Shown: piece after piece, positions 35,921-45,722 of the stretch
Position numbering within the stretch: position 1 is the first letter of the stretch
Layout: each line of letters starts with the position of its first letter
NCBI GenBank assembly: GCA_030832095.1
Contig: JAURJT010000035.1
Location: 62,001-126,000 of the forward strand
DNA length: 64,000 nucleotides
Origin: Gammaproteobacteria bacterium
GTDB taxonomy: Bacteria > Pseudomonadota > Gammaproteobacteria > Burkholderiales > Burkholderiaceae_B
Reading direction: 5' to 3'
Made by a program: the position numbers and the translations under genes
The notes under the pieces: generated by a model
Told to the model about the DNA's origin: nothing
The model's database searches: none
What the model saw: the letters and a program-made list of their open reading frames with translations, nothing else

Positions 35921-35982
35921 AAATCCACCAAAGGAGGAGGGTGGAGGAGACAATCGTGGCAAATTGAGGAGTAAGTCTTAAC
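35888..35982 (-). ncRNA. Candidate small RNA with anti-Shine-Dalgarno hairpin loop
   Basis: A gene-free stretch holds a minus-strand unit that ends in a strong terminator. Before it is a hairpin with stem CCACC/GGTGG (35940-35944 and 35925-35929) whose ten-base loop reads CTCCTCCTTT. Its last eight bases, CCTCCTTT, equal the 3' tail of 16S rRNA, so it could pair with Shine-Dalgarno sites. Two more CTCCT motifs lie 5' of it (near 35945 and 35965). A possible -10 (TATTAG, 35989-35994) would give a ~95-nt RNA. This resembles the toxic small RNAs with anti-SD motifs reported from Burkholderiales; boundaries are inferred. Confidence 0.6.
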
Positions 35983-36188
35983 GTTTTACTAATACTTAAC
36001 GCTCGACTCGCTCTGCTTGTTTTGTCTGACCGCTATCCTTGATAACGACCTCTTCAGTCAAAACACTTATGACTCAACTTCCATAAACAAATATTAAGCT
36101 ATTTTTTTGTGCAATGCAAGAAAATCCATCAAAACAAGAATAAATATTTATTTTGTTGTTTTAGTGCATCGCAACAAGATTTTGTTGT
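35983..36188. other. AT-rich gene-free stretch between small RNA and coq7
   Basis: No coding frame is credible here. It holds the presumed small-RNA promoter region (two GTTAAG direct repeats on the minus strand around 35977-36000), the perfect palindrome AATAAATATTTATT at 36139-36152 inside a longer imperfect one (36131-36160), and a CAACAA/TTGTTG hairpin (36172-36187) right after the coq7 stop. The last may slow or end coq7 transcripts, though no T run follows. Confidence 0.4.
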
Positions 36189-36875
36189 TTAGACGCGATA
36201 CGCCGTCGCCGTCATCAATTTAGACATTAATCGCATCACACCGCGCACAGGCGCAGCCATCCCCACCGCCCCTGCCCGTTCGGCCGTCACGCGGTGGCCG
36301 ATCTCGTCTTGTTTCATTTGCTCAACGATTTTTCGTGAGCGGGTGTCGCCTGCGGGCAAGCGCTGCAGGTGATCTTCGAGATGCGACTCAACTTGACGCT
36401 CGGTTTCGGCCATAAACCCCAAATTACGCGCCACACCGGCCCTGGCTGCCAAGACCCCCAAGGTAAATGAGCCGGCATACCAAAGCGGGTTCAACACGCT
36501 GGGCCGACCGTCTAGCTCGCGCAACCGTTGTTGACACCAAGCCAGGTGATCAATCTCGTCGGCCGCCGCACGATAAAAAAGTGCCGCGCTCGAAGGGTCT
36601 TTGCTTGCGGCAGCCTGCCCGCGGTACAGCGCCTGCGCACAAACCTCACCAACATGATTGACGCGCATTAAGCCGGCTGAGTGTGTTGTCTCTGCTGCAG
36701 TTAACTCTGGCGCAACGTCGGGCTTGGCCGCCCCAGCCGGATTGGACCGAGCCGCCGCAGCCTGCCCCGCCAACACCTGCAGAGCCACATCAACTTCGGC
36801 GATAAAGGGATCGAGCCAATGTTGGCGACGAGTGAAGTGCGATGATCCAACTGAAACCGCTTGGGGGGCTGCCAT
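36189..36875 (-). CDS. coq7: 2-polyprenyl-3-methyl-6-methoxy-1,4-benzoquinone monooxygenase
   Basis: 228 residues, di-iron hydroxylase of ubiquinone synthesis that adds the C6 hydroxyl. The four-helix ligand set is visible: MRVNHVGEVCAQAL (Glu), DEIDHLAWC (ExxH), ETERQVESHLEDH, and DEIGH (ExxH). Hydrophobic face segments such as PLWYAGSFTLGVLAARAG would sit on the membrane. A linker of about 20 residues (SNPAGAAKPDVAPELTAAET) between the first helix and the first ligand is longer than in many homologues. Monocistronic. Confidence 0.95.
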   Translation of the reverse strand: MAAPQAVSVGSSHFTRRQHWLDPFIAEVDVALQVLAGQAAAARSNPAGAAKPDVAPELTAAETTHSAGLMRVNHVGEVCAQALYRGQAAASKDPSSAALFYRAAADEIDHLAWCQQRLRELDGRPSVLNPLWYAGSFTLGVLAARAGVARNLGFMAETERQVESHLEDHLQRLPAGDTRSRKIVEQMKQDEIGHRVTAERAGAVGMAAPVRGVMRLMSKLMTATAYRV

Positions 36876-37000
36876 ACATAACCTTAAGGTGAAACCTGCC
36901 TCGACCTGACGCGAGAGAGCTTTGACTTCAATTTTAAGCTCTAGCCAAGATTTTGCTTAAAACTTGATTATCATTCTGACTTAACTATTAAGGATTGGTC

Positions 37001-37447
37001 ATGGAAGTCAAAATCGATTGGGGTGGTCCCGACGGCATGCTGTTCGTCGCGCAAACCGGAACGGGGCATATTGCAGCCATGGATGGCGCACCCGACGGCG
37101 GCGGCCACAACTTAGCCCCGCGTCCAATGGAGCTCTTGTTGGTAGGCACAGGGGGTTGCACGGCCTATGACGTCGTTCTCATCCTGAAGCGCGGGCGCCA
37201 TGCCATCGTTGGTTGCTCGGTCAAACTGATTGCAGAGCGCGCCGAGGTTGACCCAAAAGTATTCACCAAAATCCACTTCGTGTTTACGGTCACAGGGCGC
37301 AACTTGCCTCGCGCGGCGGTCGAGCGCGCCATTGCACTCTCGCACGAAAAATACTGCTCGGCCTCGGCCATGCTCGCGCATACCGCCGCGATCACCTGGG
37401 CCGCTGAGATTGTCGATACCGGCGGCAGCGCCACCGAGACAGCCTAA
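37001..37447 (+). CDS. OsmC-family protein
   Basis: 148 residues from the ATG opening MEVKIDWGG, with AAGGA before it. OsmC/YhfA fold: [20 protein letters not shown] holds the first redox cysteine in GGCTAYDV near residue 49, and the second is in KYCSASAML near 123; [20 protein letters not shown] is the second helix. OsmC proteins are thiol peroxidases acting on organic hydroperoxides, but the YhfA branch is uncharacterised. It precedes thyA by 11 bp and is likely co-transcribed with thyA and folA. Confidence 0.88.
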   Translation: MEVKIDWGGPDGMLFVAQTGTGHIAAMDGAPDGGGHNLAPRPMELLLVGTGGCTAYDVVLILKRGRHAIVGCSVKLIAERAEVDPKVFTKIHFVFTVTGRNLPRAAVERAIALSHEKYCSASAMLAHTAAITWAAEIVDTGGSATETA

Positions 37448-37458
37448 ACACAGGATTC

Positions 37459-38259
37459 ATGTACATGAACCAATACGAAACCTTTATGCGGCATGTCTAC
37501 ACGACGGGCGTAAACAAAACCGATCGAACCGGCACCGGCACACGCTCAGTGTTTGGCTATCAAATGCGGTTTGATCTGGCAAAAGGATTTCCGTTGGTCA
37601 CAACAAAAAAGCTGCATACCCGTAGCATTTTTGTTGAGCTCTTATGGTTCTTGCGGGGTGACTCGAACGTCAAATGGTTGCAAGACAATGGCTGCAGCAT
37701 TTGGGACGAGTGGGCCAGGCCCGACGGTGACTTGGGGCCCGTCTATGGGGTGCAATGGCGCTCGTGGCCGACCCCTGATGGTCAGCACATTGACCAGATC
37801 ACTCAAGTGCTTGAGCAAATTCGTACAACTCCTGATTCGCGCCGTTTGATTGTCTCGGCCTGGAACGTTGGCGAAATCAAAAATATGGCCTTGCCACCTT
37901 GCCATGCCTTCTTTCAGTTTTACGTCGCACAGGGCAAGCTATCTTGCCAGTTGTATCAGCGCAGCGCTGATATCTTTTTAGGGGTGCCCTTCAACATCGC
38001 GAGTTACGCGCTGTTGACGCATATGGTGGCACAGCAGTGCAACCTTGAGGTCGGTGATTTTGTCTGGACCGGCGGCGATTGCCATATTTACAGCAATCAC
38101 TTCGAACAGGTTGAATTGCAACTCTCACGCACGCCTAATCCTTACCCAACACTTGCCTTGCAACGCAAGCCAGACTCTTTATTCGATTACCGCTACGAAG
38201 ATTTTGTCATCGAAAATTACGAGCACCATCCACATATCAAGGCACCTGTTGCCGTTTGA
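37459..38259 (+). CDS. thyA: Thymidylate synthase
   Basis: 266 residues. Contains [35 protein letters not shown], the catalytic cysteine in [12 protein letters not shown] near residue 148, the phosphate-binding [10 protein letters not shown], and the folate-binding [18 protein letters not shown], with C-terminal IKAPVAV. It methylates dUMP with methylene-THF, yielding dihydrofolate, which the next gene's enzyme recycles. The start may be the first or third codon (MYMNQYE). Confidence 0.98.
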   Translation: MYMNQYETFMRHVYTTGVNKTDRTGTGTRSVFGYQMRFDLAKGFPLVTTKKLHTRSIFVELLWFLRGDSNVKWLQDNGCSIWDEWARPDGDLGPVYGVQWRSWPTPDGQHIDQITQVLEQIRTTPDSRRLIVSAWNVGEIKNMALPPCHAFFQFYVAQGKLSCQLYQRSADIFLGVPFNIASYALLTHMVAQQCNLEVGDFVWTGGDCHIYSNHFEQVELQLSRTPNPYPTLALQRKPDSLFDYRYEDFVIENYEHHPHIKAPVAV

Positions 38260-38281
38260 TTTCGTTCAAGAGAGTTGGCTG

Positions 38282-38767
38282 ATGCAGCTGAATTTAATTG
38301 TTGCCTACGCCCGCAACCGCACGATCGGGAGAGATAACACTTTGCCCTGGAGGCTGCCCGGTGATTTAGCGCACTTTAAGCGTACGACTCTCGGGTGCCC
38401 CATCGTGATGGGCCGCAAAACATGGGACTCACTCGGAAGACCATTACCCGGGCGACGCAATATCGTGATCACACGAGACGCGAGCAAGACATTTACCGGC
38501 GCAGAGGCCTTCACGAGTTTGTCTGAGGCACTCGAAGCCGTCAAAGATGCCAAGCAGGTATTTGTCATCGGCGGCGCGCAAATTTACCGAGAAGCGCTGC
38601 CGCTGGCGCACCGGGTCGTCGCGACAGAAATACAGGCCGATATTGAGGGCGATGCAATGTTTGATCCACTCGACAAAGCAGTTTGGCACGAAACCTCTCG
38701 TCAGCCTCAACCCGCAGAAAACGGGCTTGCTTACGATCTGGTCGAGTACCATCGCCCTAAAGGCTAA
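38282..38767 (+). CDS. folA: Dihydrofolate reductase
   Basis: 161 residues from the ATG opening MQLNLIVAYARNRTIG; a much longer open frame upstream overlaps thyA and is not coding. Substrate-loop motif GRDNTLPWRLPGDLAHFKR with the catalytic acid (Asp near 29), PIVMGRKTWDSLGRPLPGR, NIVITR, and VIGGAQIYREAL for NADPH binding. Regenerates tetrahydrofolate from the dihydrofolate made by ThyA, whose gene ends 22 bp upstream. Confidence 0.97.
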   Translation: MQLNLIVAYARNRTIGRDNTLPWRLPGDLAHFKRTTLGCPIVMGRKTWDSLGRPLPGRRNIVITRDASKTFTGAEAFTSLSEALEAVKDAKQVFVIGGAQIYREALPLAHRVVATEIQADIEGDAMFDPLDKAVWHETSRQPQPAENGLAYDLVEYHRPKG

Positions 38768-38770
38768 GTC

Positions 38771-40663
38771 ATGAATAGAAAAATACTCAGTGCGGTCAGT
38801 GCGCTTGTCCTTCTCTTTGCACTCTATGCTGGTACCAGCTGGTACATCGGCGGGCGTGTGCAAGCCGAAGCCAACAATGCCATCGATTCGCTCAATACTT
38901 ACATCGCAAAAAACTGGTCAGATCAAGTGCGTGTCACCTTGCGTAGCTATCAACGTGGCGTATTCACAAGCGAGGCCTCATACCTTTTGACCTTTCCTGC
39001 CAGCAAAACCGCGACGCTCAGCCCTGAAGTCTTAGTGGTCAACCGCATCACACACGACGCACTGTCTCTCGAACAAATTGCCCAAGGTAAATTCGAGTGG
39101 TTATCCGCGTCAATTCACACCACGCTGGCGCCCACCGCGTTCACCGGGGCGCTCTTCAAGGCCACCGGAGGACAATCGCTGATTGACGGCCACACGCAAC
39201 TGAATGTCAAAGGCGTGGCCAAGCTCGACTGGGTGATTCGCCCGGTCGACCACACACAAGACACCGTGCGCTCGCGTTTTGCGGGGGCTACCATGGTCGC
39301 TGAACTCGGCCCTACCTTTCATCACACCAAAGGTGAGCTCAAAGTCAAAGCGCTGAACATTACCGATGGCAAAGTCACACTCGACATCAAAGCAAGCCGC
39401 CTGCACACCGACACCCATCCAGGGCAGTCAGGCCTGAGCATCGGCATCAGCGGCGCGGACATCGGAGAGCTCACCCTCACGTCTTTAAATTTTCCGACCG
39501 TGACGGCCAAGCAGATCAACACACGTTTAGTGTTGAATGAGAAAGACAACCTGTTAACCGGACAGTCTCACTACGATATCGAACGTCTGTCGATCGACAA
39601 AAAAGACTGGGGCACGCTACAGCTCACAGCCTCATATGACAAACTGAACGGCAATACCGTTAAGTCACTAGGTGATCTGTACACCACGATTCTGACCCGC
39701 TTGCTCAACAGCGAGCCTGAGGCCGACTTAACGACTGCGGCAGACCTGAAGCAGTTTTGGGGCCATGTGCAGACGCTCGTTAAAAACAGCCCGACGGTCA
39801 GGCTCGACCCGCTGATTTGGCAAACGGCAAATGGGCAAAGCTCAATCACCTTAAGCACGGTGCTCGCCCCAGTCGATCTGCGCAGCGGTGGTCTGGGCTT
39901 AAATGGTAACCCGCTCCAAACCATTGATGCCACGATTGCAATCTCTCGAGCCATGGCGGTTGGGGTACGCACCACGGCTCTTGAAGCGAACGGCATCAAA
40001 CCGGCTCAGGCTAAAAGTACGGCCGAAAAAGATATCGCGAGTGCGCTCGACGTCGCCGCCAAATTAAAGCTGGGCGCACTCAAGGGTGATCGCTTTGTCG
40101 CACAACTGAGTTTCAAAGACAACGTCGTGAAGGTCAACGGGCAAGTGATTTCAGCCGAGACCTTGCTGACGCTAGCGTCTTCACTGGTACCGGCCAGTTG
40201 GCTTTCGACAGAACCAGTTGCAAGCGCAGATGGGCCCGATGAGGCGGCCGCCATCAGACATCTAGACCCCTCCGTCTTGGCCAGTATATTGTCAGCGGCT
40301 GACTTCACTTTTGAAGAGGTAAAAGATGAGCAAGGCGATCCGCTACTCAAGGTGTCACCCGGAGACTCAGGTGCCGCCAAAATCGATATGGTGTTTGTGG
40401 GATGTGGTAACGATCCAAGCTGCGAAGACGTACTGTTGCGCGCAACGTACTCTCCGAATAAGCCGGTCGCACTAAAAGTGGCGAACGATTGGAATTTGCG
40501 TAATCGTTGGGCGCGCGCATTCGTCAACGACAAAAAAGAGGCCGTGATCGAGATGGATATCAGTGCGTACGGAGGAATTGGCCGCGATGCCGTTGAAGGC
40601 ATGGTCAACACTTTCTTTAAGATCGTGCGGGATTTTTCTAAAGAGCTCGAGGCCTCGAACTAA
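38771..40663 (+). CDS. DUF945 (YdgA-like) family protein
   Basis: 630 residues. One N-terminal membrane anchor (LSAVSALVLLFALYAGTSWY, about 6-25) and a large periplasmic part. Early motifs SWYIGGRVQAEAN and LRSYQRGVFTSEASYLL match the YdgA/DUF945 family, and the tail DISAYGGIGRDAVEGMVNTF is also conserved. Function unknown; a relation to AsmA-like lipid or envelope proteins is speculative. It starts three bases after folA, so it is the last gene of the OsmC-thyA-folA unit. Confidence 0.8.
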   Translation: MNRKILSAVSALVLLFALYAGTSWYIGGRVQAEANNAIDSLNTYIAKNWSDQVRVTLRSYQRGVFTSEASYLLTFPASKTATLSPEVLVVNRITHDALSLEQIAQGKFEWLSASIHTTLAPTAFTGALFKATGGQSLIDGHTQLNVKGVAKLDWVIRPVDHTQDTVRSRFAGATMVAELGPTFHHTKGELKVKALNITDGKVTLDIKASRLHTDTHPGQSGLSIGISGADIGELTLTSLNFPTVTAKQINTRLVLNEKDNLLTGQSHYDIERLSIDKKDWGTLQLTASYDKLNGNTVKSLGDLYTTILTRLLNSEPEADLTTAADLKQFWGHVQTLVKNSPTVRLDPLIWQTANGQSSITLSTVLAPVDLRSGGLGLNGNPLQTIDATIAISRAMAVGVRTTALEANGIKPAQAKSTAEKDIASALDVAAKLKLGALKGDRFVAQLSFKDNVVKVNGQVISAETLLTLASSLVPASWLSTEPVASADGPDEAAAIRHLDPSVLASILSAADFTFEEVKDEQGDPLLKVSPGDSGAAKIDMVFVGCGNDPSCEDVLLRATYSPNKPVALKVANDWNLRNRWARAFVNDKKEAVIEMDISAYGGIGRDAVEGMVNTFFKIVRDFSKELEASN

Positions 40664-40670
40664 AAACAAA

Positions 40671-40698
40671 GCCGACGATTGCCTAGACAATCGTCGGC
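40671..40698. terminator. Hairpin terminator between convergent DUF945 and gcvP genes
   Basis: GCCGACGATTG (40671-40681) and CAATCGTCGGC (40688-40698) form a perfect 11-bp stem, loop CCTAGA. On the minus strand it is followed by TTTGTTTTTAG, so it mainly serves gcvP; the plus side lacks a T run. Confidence 0.75.
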
Positions 40699-40761
40699 TC
40701 AAGGTTTACAGCCGCAAGCTTATAGTGAGAGCTAGGGCCTCACTGCGGTGCCACAACCTGA

Positions 40762-43626
40762 CTACGCATACGCCTCAATCGGCAAACACGCGCACACCAA
40801 ATTACGATCACCCCACGCATTATCGACACGGCCGACTGGTGGCCAATACTTGTTGTCACGCAAACTGGCCACGGGATAAGCCGCTTGTTGCCGCGGATAA
40901 TCGTGATGCCAGTCTTCAGCGAGCAGCATCTGCGCCGTGTGTGGCGCATTCTTGAGTACGTTATCAGTGGCATCTCGCTCGCCTCGCTCGATTTGAGCAA
41001 TTTCTTGGCGAATCGCAATCATGGCATCGACAAAGCGATCGAGTTCGGCCAACCCCTCAGACTCAGTTGGCTCAACCATCAAGGTACCCGCCACTGGAAA
41101 ACTCATGGTGGGTGCATGAAAACCGTAATCCATCAAGCGCTTAGCAATGTCTTCAGCCGAAATGCCCGAGGCTTCTTTGATATCGTGCATATCAAGAATG
41201 CATTCATGTGCCACACGCCCGTTACGGCCGCTGTACAGCACGGGATAGTGTCCGGCCAAGCGACGCGCAATGTAGTTGGCACTTAAGATCGCAACCTCTG
41301 TGGCACGACGCAACCCCGCAGCACCCATCAAGGAAATGTACACAAACGGAATCGGCAAAATACTGGCCGAACCAAAGGGTGCCGCTGAGACTGGGCCAAC
41401 CGGCACATTGCCAGACAGCCTGCCGTTTTCAGCAACAACACCGGGTAAGAACGGCGCCAAATGCGCGCGCACACCGACCGGGCCAACACCGGGCCCACCG
41501 CCGCCATGCGGGATGCAGAACGTCTTGTGCAGGTTCAGGTGCGATACGTCTGAGCCAAATTTACCTGGCTGAGCAACTCCGACCATGGCGTTCATGTTCG
41601 CGCCATCCATGTAAACCTGCCCCCCGGCGGCATGAATCATGTCGCAAATACCTGTGATCGCCTCTTCAAACACACCGTGCGTGGAAGGATAAGTGACCAT
41701 CAAGGCGGCTAAACGCTCGCCCGCCTGAGTAATTTTGGCCTGCAAATCTTCGAGGTCGACGTTGCCGTGTGCGTCAGACTTCACAACTACCACGTGCATC
41801 CCCACCATATTGGCCGAGGCGGGGTTCGTACCATGTGCCGACGAAGGGATCAAACAAATATCACGCTGCGCCTGACCATTGGCACGATGATAGGCACGAA
41901 TCGCGAGTAGCCCTGCATACTCCCCTTGCGCGCCAGAGTTTGGCTGCAAGCTGATCGCATCGTAGCCAGTGATTTCGCACAAGTCTTTTGACAAACGCTC
42001 GATCATGGTTTGATAACCACGGGTCTGCTCGGCCGGCGCAAAAGGATGAATACTCGCAAACTCAGGCCAAGTCACCGGAATCATTTCAACGGTCGCGTTG
42101 AGCTTCATGGTGCAAGATCCAAGCGGGATCATCGTACGATCAAGCGCTAAATCTTTATCTGACAATTTACGCAGGTAACGCAACATGTCGGTTTCGGATT
42201 GAATACTTGAAAAAACTGGATGGCTCAAAATCGCCTGTTTGCGCTTCACAGCGCCAGGAATGCCAGGCAAGCCGGTGAGTGATGCGGGGATTGCCGGCGC
42301 AGCTTTGCCAAGGACATCGGCAAAGAGTGCAACCAGTTGTTCAAGGTCGCCAGCCGTCACCGTTTCATCGAGCGAGATCGAAAGTTGCGTTGCATTCACA
42401 TGACGAAAGTTGATGCGAGCAGAGCGTGCCGTTTGCAAGATTGTGTCTGTTTGTGCACCCGTGTTTAATAACAAGGTGTCAAAAAACGTGTCGTTAACAA
42501 CCTGAACGCCCAACGAGGTCAAGGCTTGACCTAGCAGCGCGGTCGCGTGCTGTACGCGAGTGGCCATCGCCGCAAGTCCCTTAGGGCCATGCCACAACGC
42601 ATACATACTCGACATCACAGCAAGCAACACCTGCGCGGTACAAATATTTGACGTGGCTTTTTCGCGGCGAATATGTTGCTCACGAGTTTGCAAAGCCAGC
42701 CGTAGCGCTGGATTACCGTGCGAGTCTTTTGACACGCCAACCAAACGGCCGGGCATATTGCGCTTAAACGCATCTTTGCAGGCCATAAAGCCCGCGTGGG
42801 GGCCGCCAAAACCAAAGGGCACACCGAAGCGTTGCGCCGAACCAATGGCGATGTCAGCATCCCAATGCCCTGGGGGCTCAAGCAAGGTCAGCGCCAAGAG
42901 GTCTGTGGCACAGGCCACCACACCACCTTTTGCATGCACCTGAGCCGTCAACGCGCGGTAGTCAGCGACCGAGCCTAGCGAGTGCGGATATTGCACCAGT
43001 AACCCAAAACAATCTGGCACAGCTTTGAGTTCATCACCCACGACCACGTCAATATCCAAGCCATCGGCGCGAGTACGAATCACTTCGATGGTTTGGGGGT
43101 GACAATGTTGCGAAACAAAAAATACTTTGCTAGCCGCTTGTGAAGCTCTGCGCGCCAGCGTCATCGCCTCAGCCGCCGCCGTGCCCTCGTCAAGCAACGA
43201 GGCATTTGAAATATCAAGCCCTGTCAGGTCCGCCACCATCGTTTGATAGTTCAAGATCGCCTCAAGGCGTCCTTGAGAGATCTCGGGTTGATAGGGCGTG
43301 TACGCCGTGTACCACGCCGGGTTTTCAAGGATATTGCGCAAAATGACGTTGGGCGTATGCGTGCCGTAATAGCCCTGACCGATGTAATTGCGAAAGACCT
43401 GATTGCCCGCCGCGATTTTTTTCATCTCAGCTAGCACGTCGGCCTCGGCACGCGGGGCAGCAAGATTAAGCTCGCGCGTCATGCGAATGTTGGCGGGCAC
43501 CACCTCTTGCATCAAGGCCTCAAGACTGGGCGCCTCGATTGCCGCAAGCATGTGTTGTTGATCAGCCTCGCTGGGGCCGATATGGCGGGGAATAAATTCG
43601 CCTGAGGTATCCATAGCATTTGACAT
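40762..43626 (-). CDS. gcvP: Glycine dehydrogenase (decarboxylating), P protein
   Basis: 954 residues from the ATG opening [18 protein letters not shown]; the upstream 46 codons overlap gcvH and are non-coding. Full-length fused P protein: N half with [18 protein letters not shown] and [19 protein letters not shown] half with the PLP lysine in [17 protein letters not shown] near residue 700 and [12 protein letters not shown]. It decarboxylates glycine and passes aminomethyl to lipoyl-GcvH. Last gene of gcvT-gcvH-gcvP under a glycine riboswitch, ended by a hairpin terminator. Confidence 0.98.
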   Translation of the reverse strand: MSNAMDTSGEFIPRHIGPSEADQQHMLAAIEAPSLEALMQEVVPANIRMTRELNLAAPRAEADVLAEMKKIAAGNQVFRNYIGQGYYGTHTPNVILRNILENPAWYTAYTPYQPEISQGRLEAILNYQTMVADLTGLDISNASLLDEGTAAAEAMTLARRASQAASKVFFVSQHCHPQTIEVIRTRADGLDIDVVVGDELKAVPDCFGLLVQYPHSLGSVADYRALTAQVHAKGGVVACATDLLALTLLEPPGHWDADIAIGSAQRFGVPFGFGGPHAGFMACKDAFKRNMPGRLVGVSKDSHGNPALRLALQTREQHIRREKATSNICTAQVLLAVMSSMYALWHGPKGLAAMATRVQHATALLGQALTSLGVQVVNDTFFDTLLLNTGAQTDTILQTARSARINFRHVNATQLSISLDETVTAGDLEQLVALFADVLGKAAPAIPASLTGLPGIPGAVKRKQAILSHPVFSSIQSETDMLRYLRKLSDKDLALDRTMIPLGSCTMKLNATVEMIPVTWPEFASIHPFAPAEQTRGYQTMIERLSKDLCEITGYDAISLQPNSGAQGEYAGLLAIRAYHRANGQAQRDICLIPSSAHGTNPASANMVGMHVVVVKSDAHGNVDLEDLQAKITQAGERLAALMVTYPSTHGVFEEAITGICDMIHAAGGQVYMDGANMNAMVGVAQPGKFGSDVSHLNLHKTFCIPHGGGGPGVGPVGVRAHLAPFLPGVVAENGRLSGNVPVGPVSAAPFGSASILPIPFVYISLMGAAGLRRATEVAILSANYIARRLAGHYPVLYSGRNGRVAHECILDMHDIKEASGISAEDIAKRLMDYGFHAPTMSFPVAGTLMVEPTESEGLAELDRFVDAMIAIRQEIAQIERGERDATDNVLKNAPHTAQMLLAEDWHHDYPRQQAAYPVASLRDNKYWPPVGRVDNAWGDRNLVCACLPIEAYA

Positions 43627-43636
43627 AGTGGTGGCC

Positions 43637-44017
43637 TTAACTTGCGTCTGCGACAGCCTGATAGCCTGCTGCATCGAGCAAGCCATCGACGTCGGCGGGA
43701 TTATTGGCTTTGATTTTGAAAATCCAAGTGTTGTAAGGAGAAGCGTTGATGGCTTCGGGCGCATCGTTCAACGCCTCGTTAAAGCCAACAATTTCACCTG
43801 CAACAGGTGCGTAAATATCAGAGGCCGCTTTGACTGACTCAACAACGCCTGCAGTCGCACCCGCTGCGAGTTTGGCGCCCACTTTTACGTCACCCACAAA
43901 AACCAAATCACCGAGCTGCTCTTGCGCAGGGCCAGTAATACCGACCAACATGACATCGCCCTCGGCCTTAATCCATTCGTGGCTCGCTGCGTATTTACGA
44001 TCGTTAGGAATGCTCAT
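43637..44017 (-). CDS. gcvH: Glycine cleavage system H protein
   Basis: 126 residues. The lipoyl lysine is in [16 protein letters not shown] near residue 64; SHEWIK at the N-terminus and NTWIFKIK near the end are canonical. It carries the aminomethyl intermediate between P and T proteins. AGGAG precedes the ATG; gcvP begins 10 bp downstream, and gcvT ends 185 bp upstream. Confidence 0.97.
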   Translation of the reverse strand: MSIPNDRKYAASHEWIKAEGDVMLVGITGPAQEQLGDLVFVGDVKVGAKLAAGATAGVVESVKAASDIYAPVAGEIVGFNEALNDAPEAINASPYNTWIFKIKANNPADVDGLLDAAGYQAVADAS

Positions 44018-44202
44018 GAAAGTCTCCTGAAATTTTTGGGATTCGGTACAGTCGAAAAGAATAAAGTTTGAAAATTTAAAATCTTGGATCTATGGCAACT
44101 CGTATCACTTAAAACTTGTTTTGCTCACAGCTCTTATTACTTACAACTTTTTTGTTCGCAGTTCGCGCACTGATAATGCGAGCCACTCATTTCTGAGGTG
44201 GC

Positions 44203-45306
44203 TTACTTTGCGTGCACGACCTCAGCACCCTGACGAACAAAGGGCAGCTTGCAGACCTCGGCAGGCACCCACTTGCCACGAATATCAATCTCAACGTGAT
44301 CGCCCACCTCGACACCCAGCGGCAAACGTGCGAAACCAATCGAAACACCCAGCGTTGGCGACATCGTGCCGCTTGTCACCTCACCTAAACCATCATCGGT
44401 GCGCACTGCCATGTGTGCGCGCATCACGCCGCGGTCTAATAGTTTGAGCCCGATAAACACTTTGGGATCCGCAAACTGCTTCAGCGCCTTGCGGCCAATA
44501 AAGAACCGCTCTGGGTCTTTAAGCGAAACCGTCCAGGTCAGACCGGCTTGATTAGGATGAGTCAGTTCATCCATATCCTGACCGTACAAATTCATACCCG
44601 CCTCTAAGCGCAGCGTATCGCGCGCGCCCAAGCCGCAAGGGTGAACCTGTTGACCAATCAGGTCGGCCCATAGTTGGGCAACCTCAGTTGCCGGCAACAC
44701 GATCTCAAAACCGTCTTCGCCGGTGTAACCCGTGCGAGCCACCAACACGTCACCCACAAAGACCGCAGCACAGAACACACCCAGGTTTTGCGTAGCCGCT
44801 TGCCAGGCCGGGCGTGCCGCCCAGACTTTTGCACGAGCATTGGGGCCCTGTACCGCCACCATCGCCAGATCGCGGCGCGGCGTCACGGTGACTTGAAATT
44901 TTTCGGCAGCGACCACCCGTTGCATCCAGGCGATATCTTTATCTGCGGTACCTGCATTGACCACCAAGCGCCATTGCGTTGCCGTGAAAAAATACACGAT
45001 CAAGTCGTCAATCACGCCTCCCTCAGGATTCAACATACAGGAGTAAAGCGCTTTGCCAGGCTGTGTCAACTTAGAGACATCATTGGCAACCAGTCTGCGT
45101 AAAAACGCAGTCGCATCGGCGCCGGTCACATCAACATTCAACATGTGCGAGACATCAAAAATGCCAGCGTCGCGTCGCACAGCATGATGTTCTTCGATTT
45201 GCGAGCCGTAGTTAACTGGCATATCCCAGCCACCAAAATCGACCATGCGCGCACCTGACTTGACATGCGTCTCGTGCAGAGGCGTGCGTTTTAACGTAGC
45301 AGACAT
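44203..45306 (-). CDS. gcvT: Glycine cleavage system aminomethyltransferase, T protein
   Basis: 367 residues. Folate-binding GcvT fold with [67 protein letters not shown] near residue 197 and [19 protein letters not shown] with the catalytic Asp. It transfers the one-carbon unit to THF, making methylene-THF (used by ThyA elsewhere in the window). First gene of the gcvTHP operon, 77 bp downstream of the riboswitch end; TGGAG lies before the ATG. Confidence 0.97.
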   Translation of the reverse strand: MSATLKRTPLHETHVKSGARMVDFGGWDMPVNYGSQIEEHHAVRRDAGIFDVSHMLNVDVTGADATAFLRRLVANDVSKLTQPGKALYSCMLNPEGGVIDDLIVYFFTATQWRLVVNAGTADKDIAWMQRVVAAEKFQVTVTPRRDLAMVAVQGPNARAKVWAARPAWQAATQNLGVFCAAVFVGDVLVARTGYTGEDGFEIVLPATEVAQLWADLIGQQVHPCGLGARDTLRLEAGMNLYGQDMDELTHPNQAGLTWTVSLKDPERFFIGRKALKQFADPKVFIGLKLLDRGVMRAHMAVRTDDGLGEVTSGTMSPTLGVSIGFARLPLGVEVGDHVEIDIRGKWVPAEVCKLPFVRQGAEVVHAK

Positions 45307-45382
45307 GGAAAAGCTCCAGAACAGTCAAAGGACGAACGGTTTAAACGCCCACGTCTAACGTAAGCATTTGCACCAGCGTTCG

Positions 45383-45616
45383 CCCCTCTGTCCTTTTGCC
45401 TGAGAGTTGCCCTGCAAGAAGCAGGTGTGCACCTTCGGCGCCCGTTTTGGCCTATAGGGCCGCGGGTCTCTCCAGAGTGTTGTGTTGTTGCATGCCTGTA
45501 AAACATGCAACATTGCAGATTGCGGTATGGGAAGCCTGAGCGATTCTGGGCGAATTGCGCCTTCGGCGGCAAACTAGGGCAACAATGACGCTACCCGCTG
45601 CACTCTCCCGCAAACT
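45383..45616 (-). promoter_or_regulatory. Tandem glycine riboswitch controlling gcvTHP
   Basis: Two aptamers on the minus strand. The second (45480 to 45383) is canonical: CTGGAGAGA, GCGCCGAAGGTGCA, then CTCTCAGGCAAAAGGACAGA. The first (45616 to ~45521) is divergent: GCGGGAGAGTGCAGCGGGTA, then TTTGCCGCCGAAGGCGCAA and CGCTCAGGCTTCC, with an enlarged internal arm and CGCTCAGG in place of CTCTCAGG. The linker of about 40 nt holds a perfect 8-bp hairpin, GTTGCATG/CATGCAAC (45487-45511). In this family glycine binding turns the cleavage genes on. Confidence 0.93.
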
Positions 45617-45722
45617 GCGTTCACAGCGCTGCCATCGTACCGCGAAACTACGACCTCGGACAACCCGCTCTGTATATTTGCCACCGATGTCTTTTTTTGC
45701 CGCTTGAGCCGCACCTGTCCCT

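Noticed and set aside
35730-35981. Plus-strand 83-codon frame across the gap before coq7
   Set aside because: It crosses a strong minus-strand terminator and the anti-SD hairpin, has a Lys/Arg/Gly-rich composition unlike proteins here, and no ribosome site.
38045-38281. Long upstream extension of the folA frame into thyA
   Set aside because: The dihydrofolate reductase fold begins at the ATG at 38282; the extension is antisense in content to no known domain and overlaps thyA.
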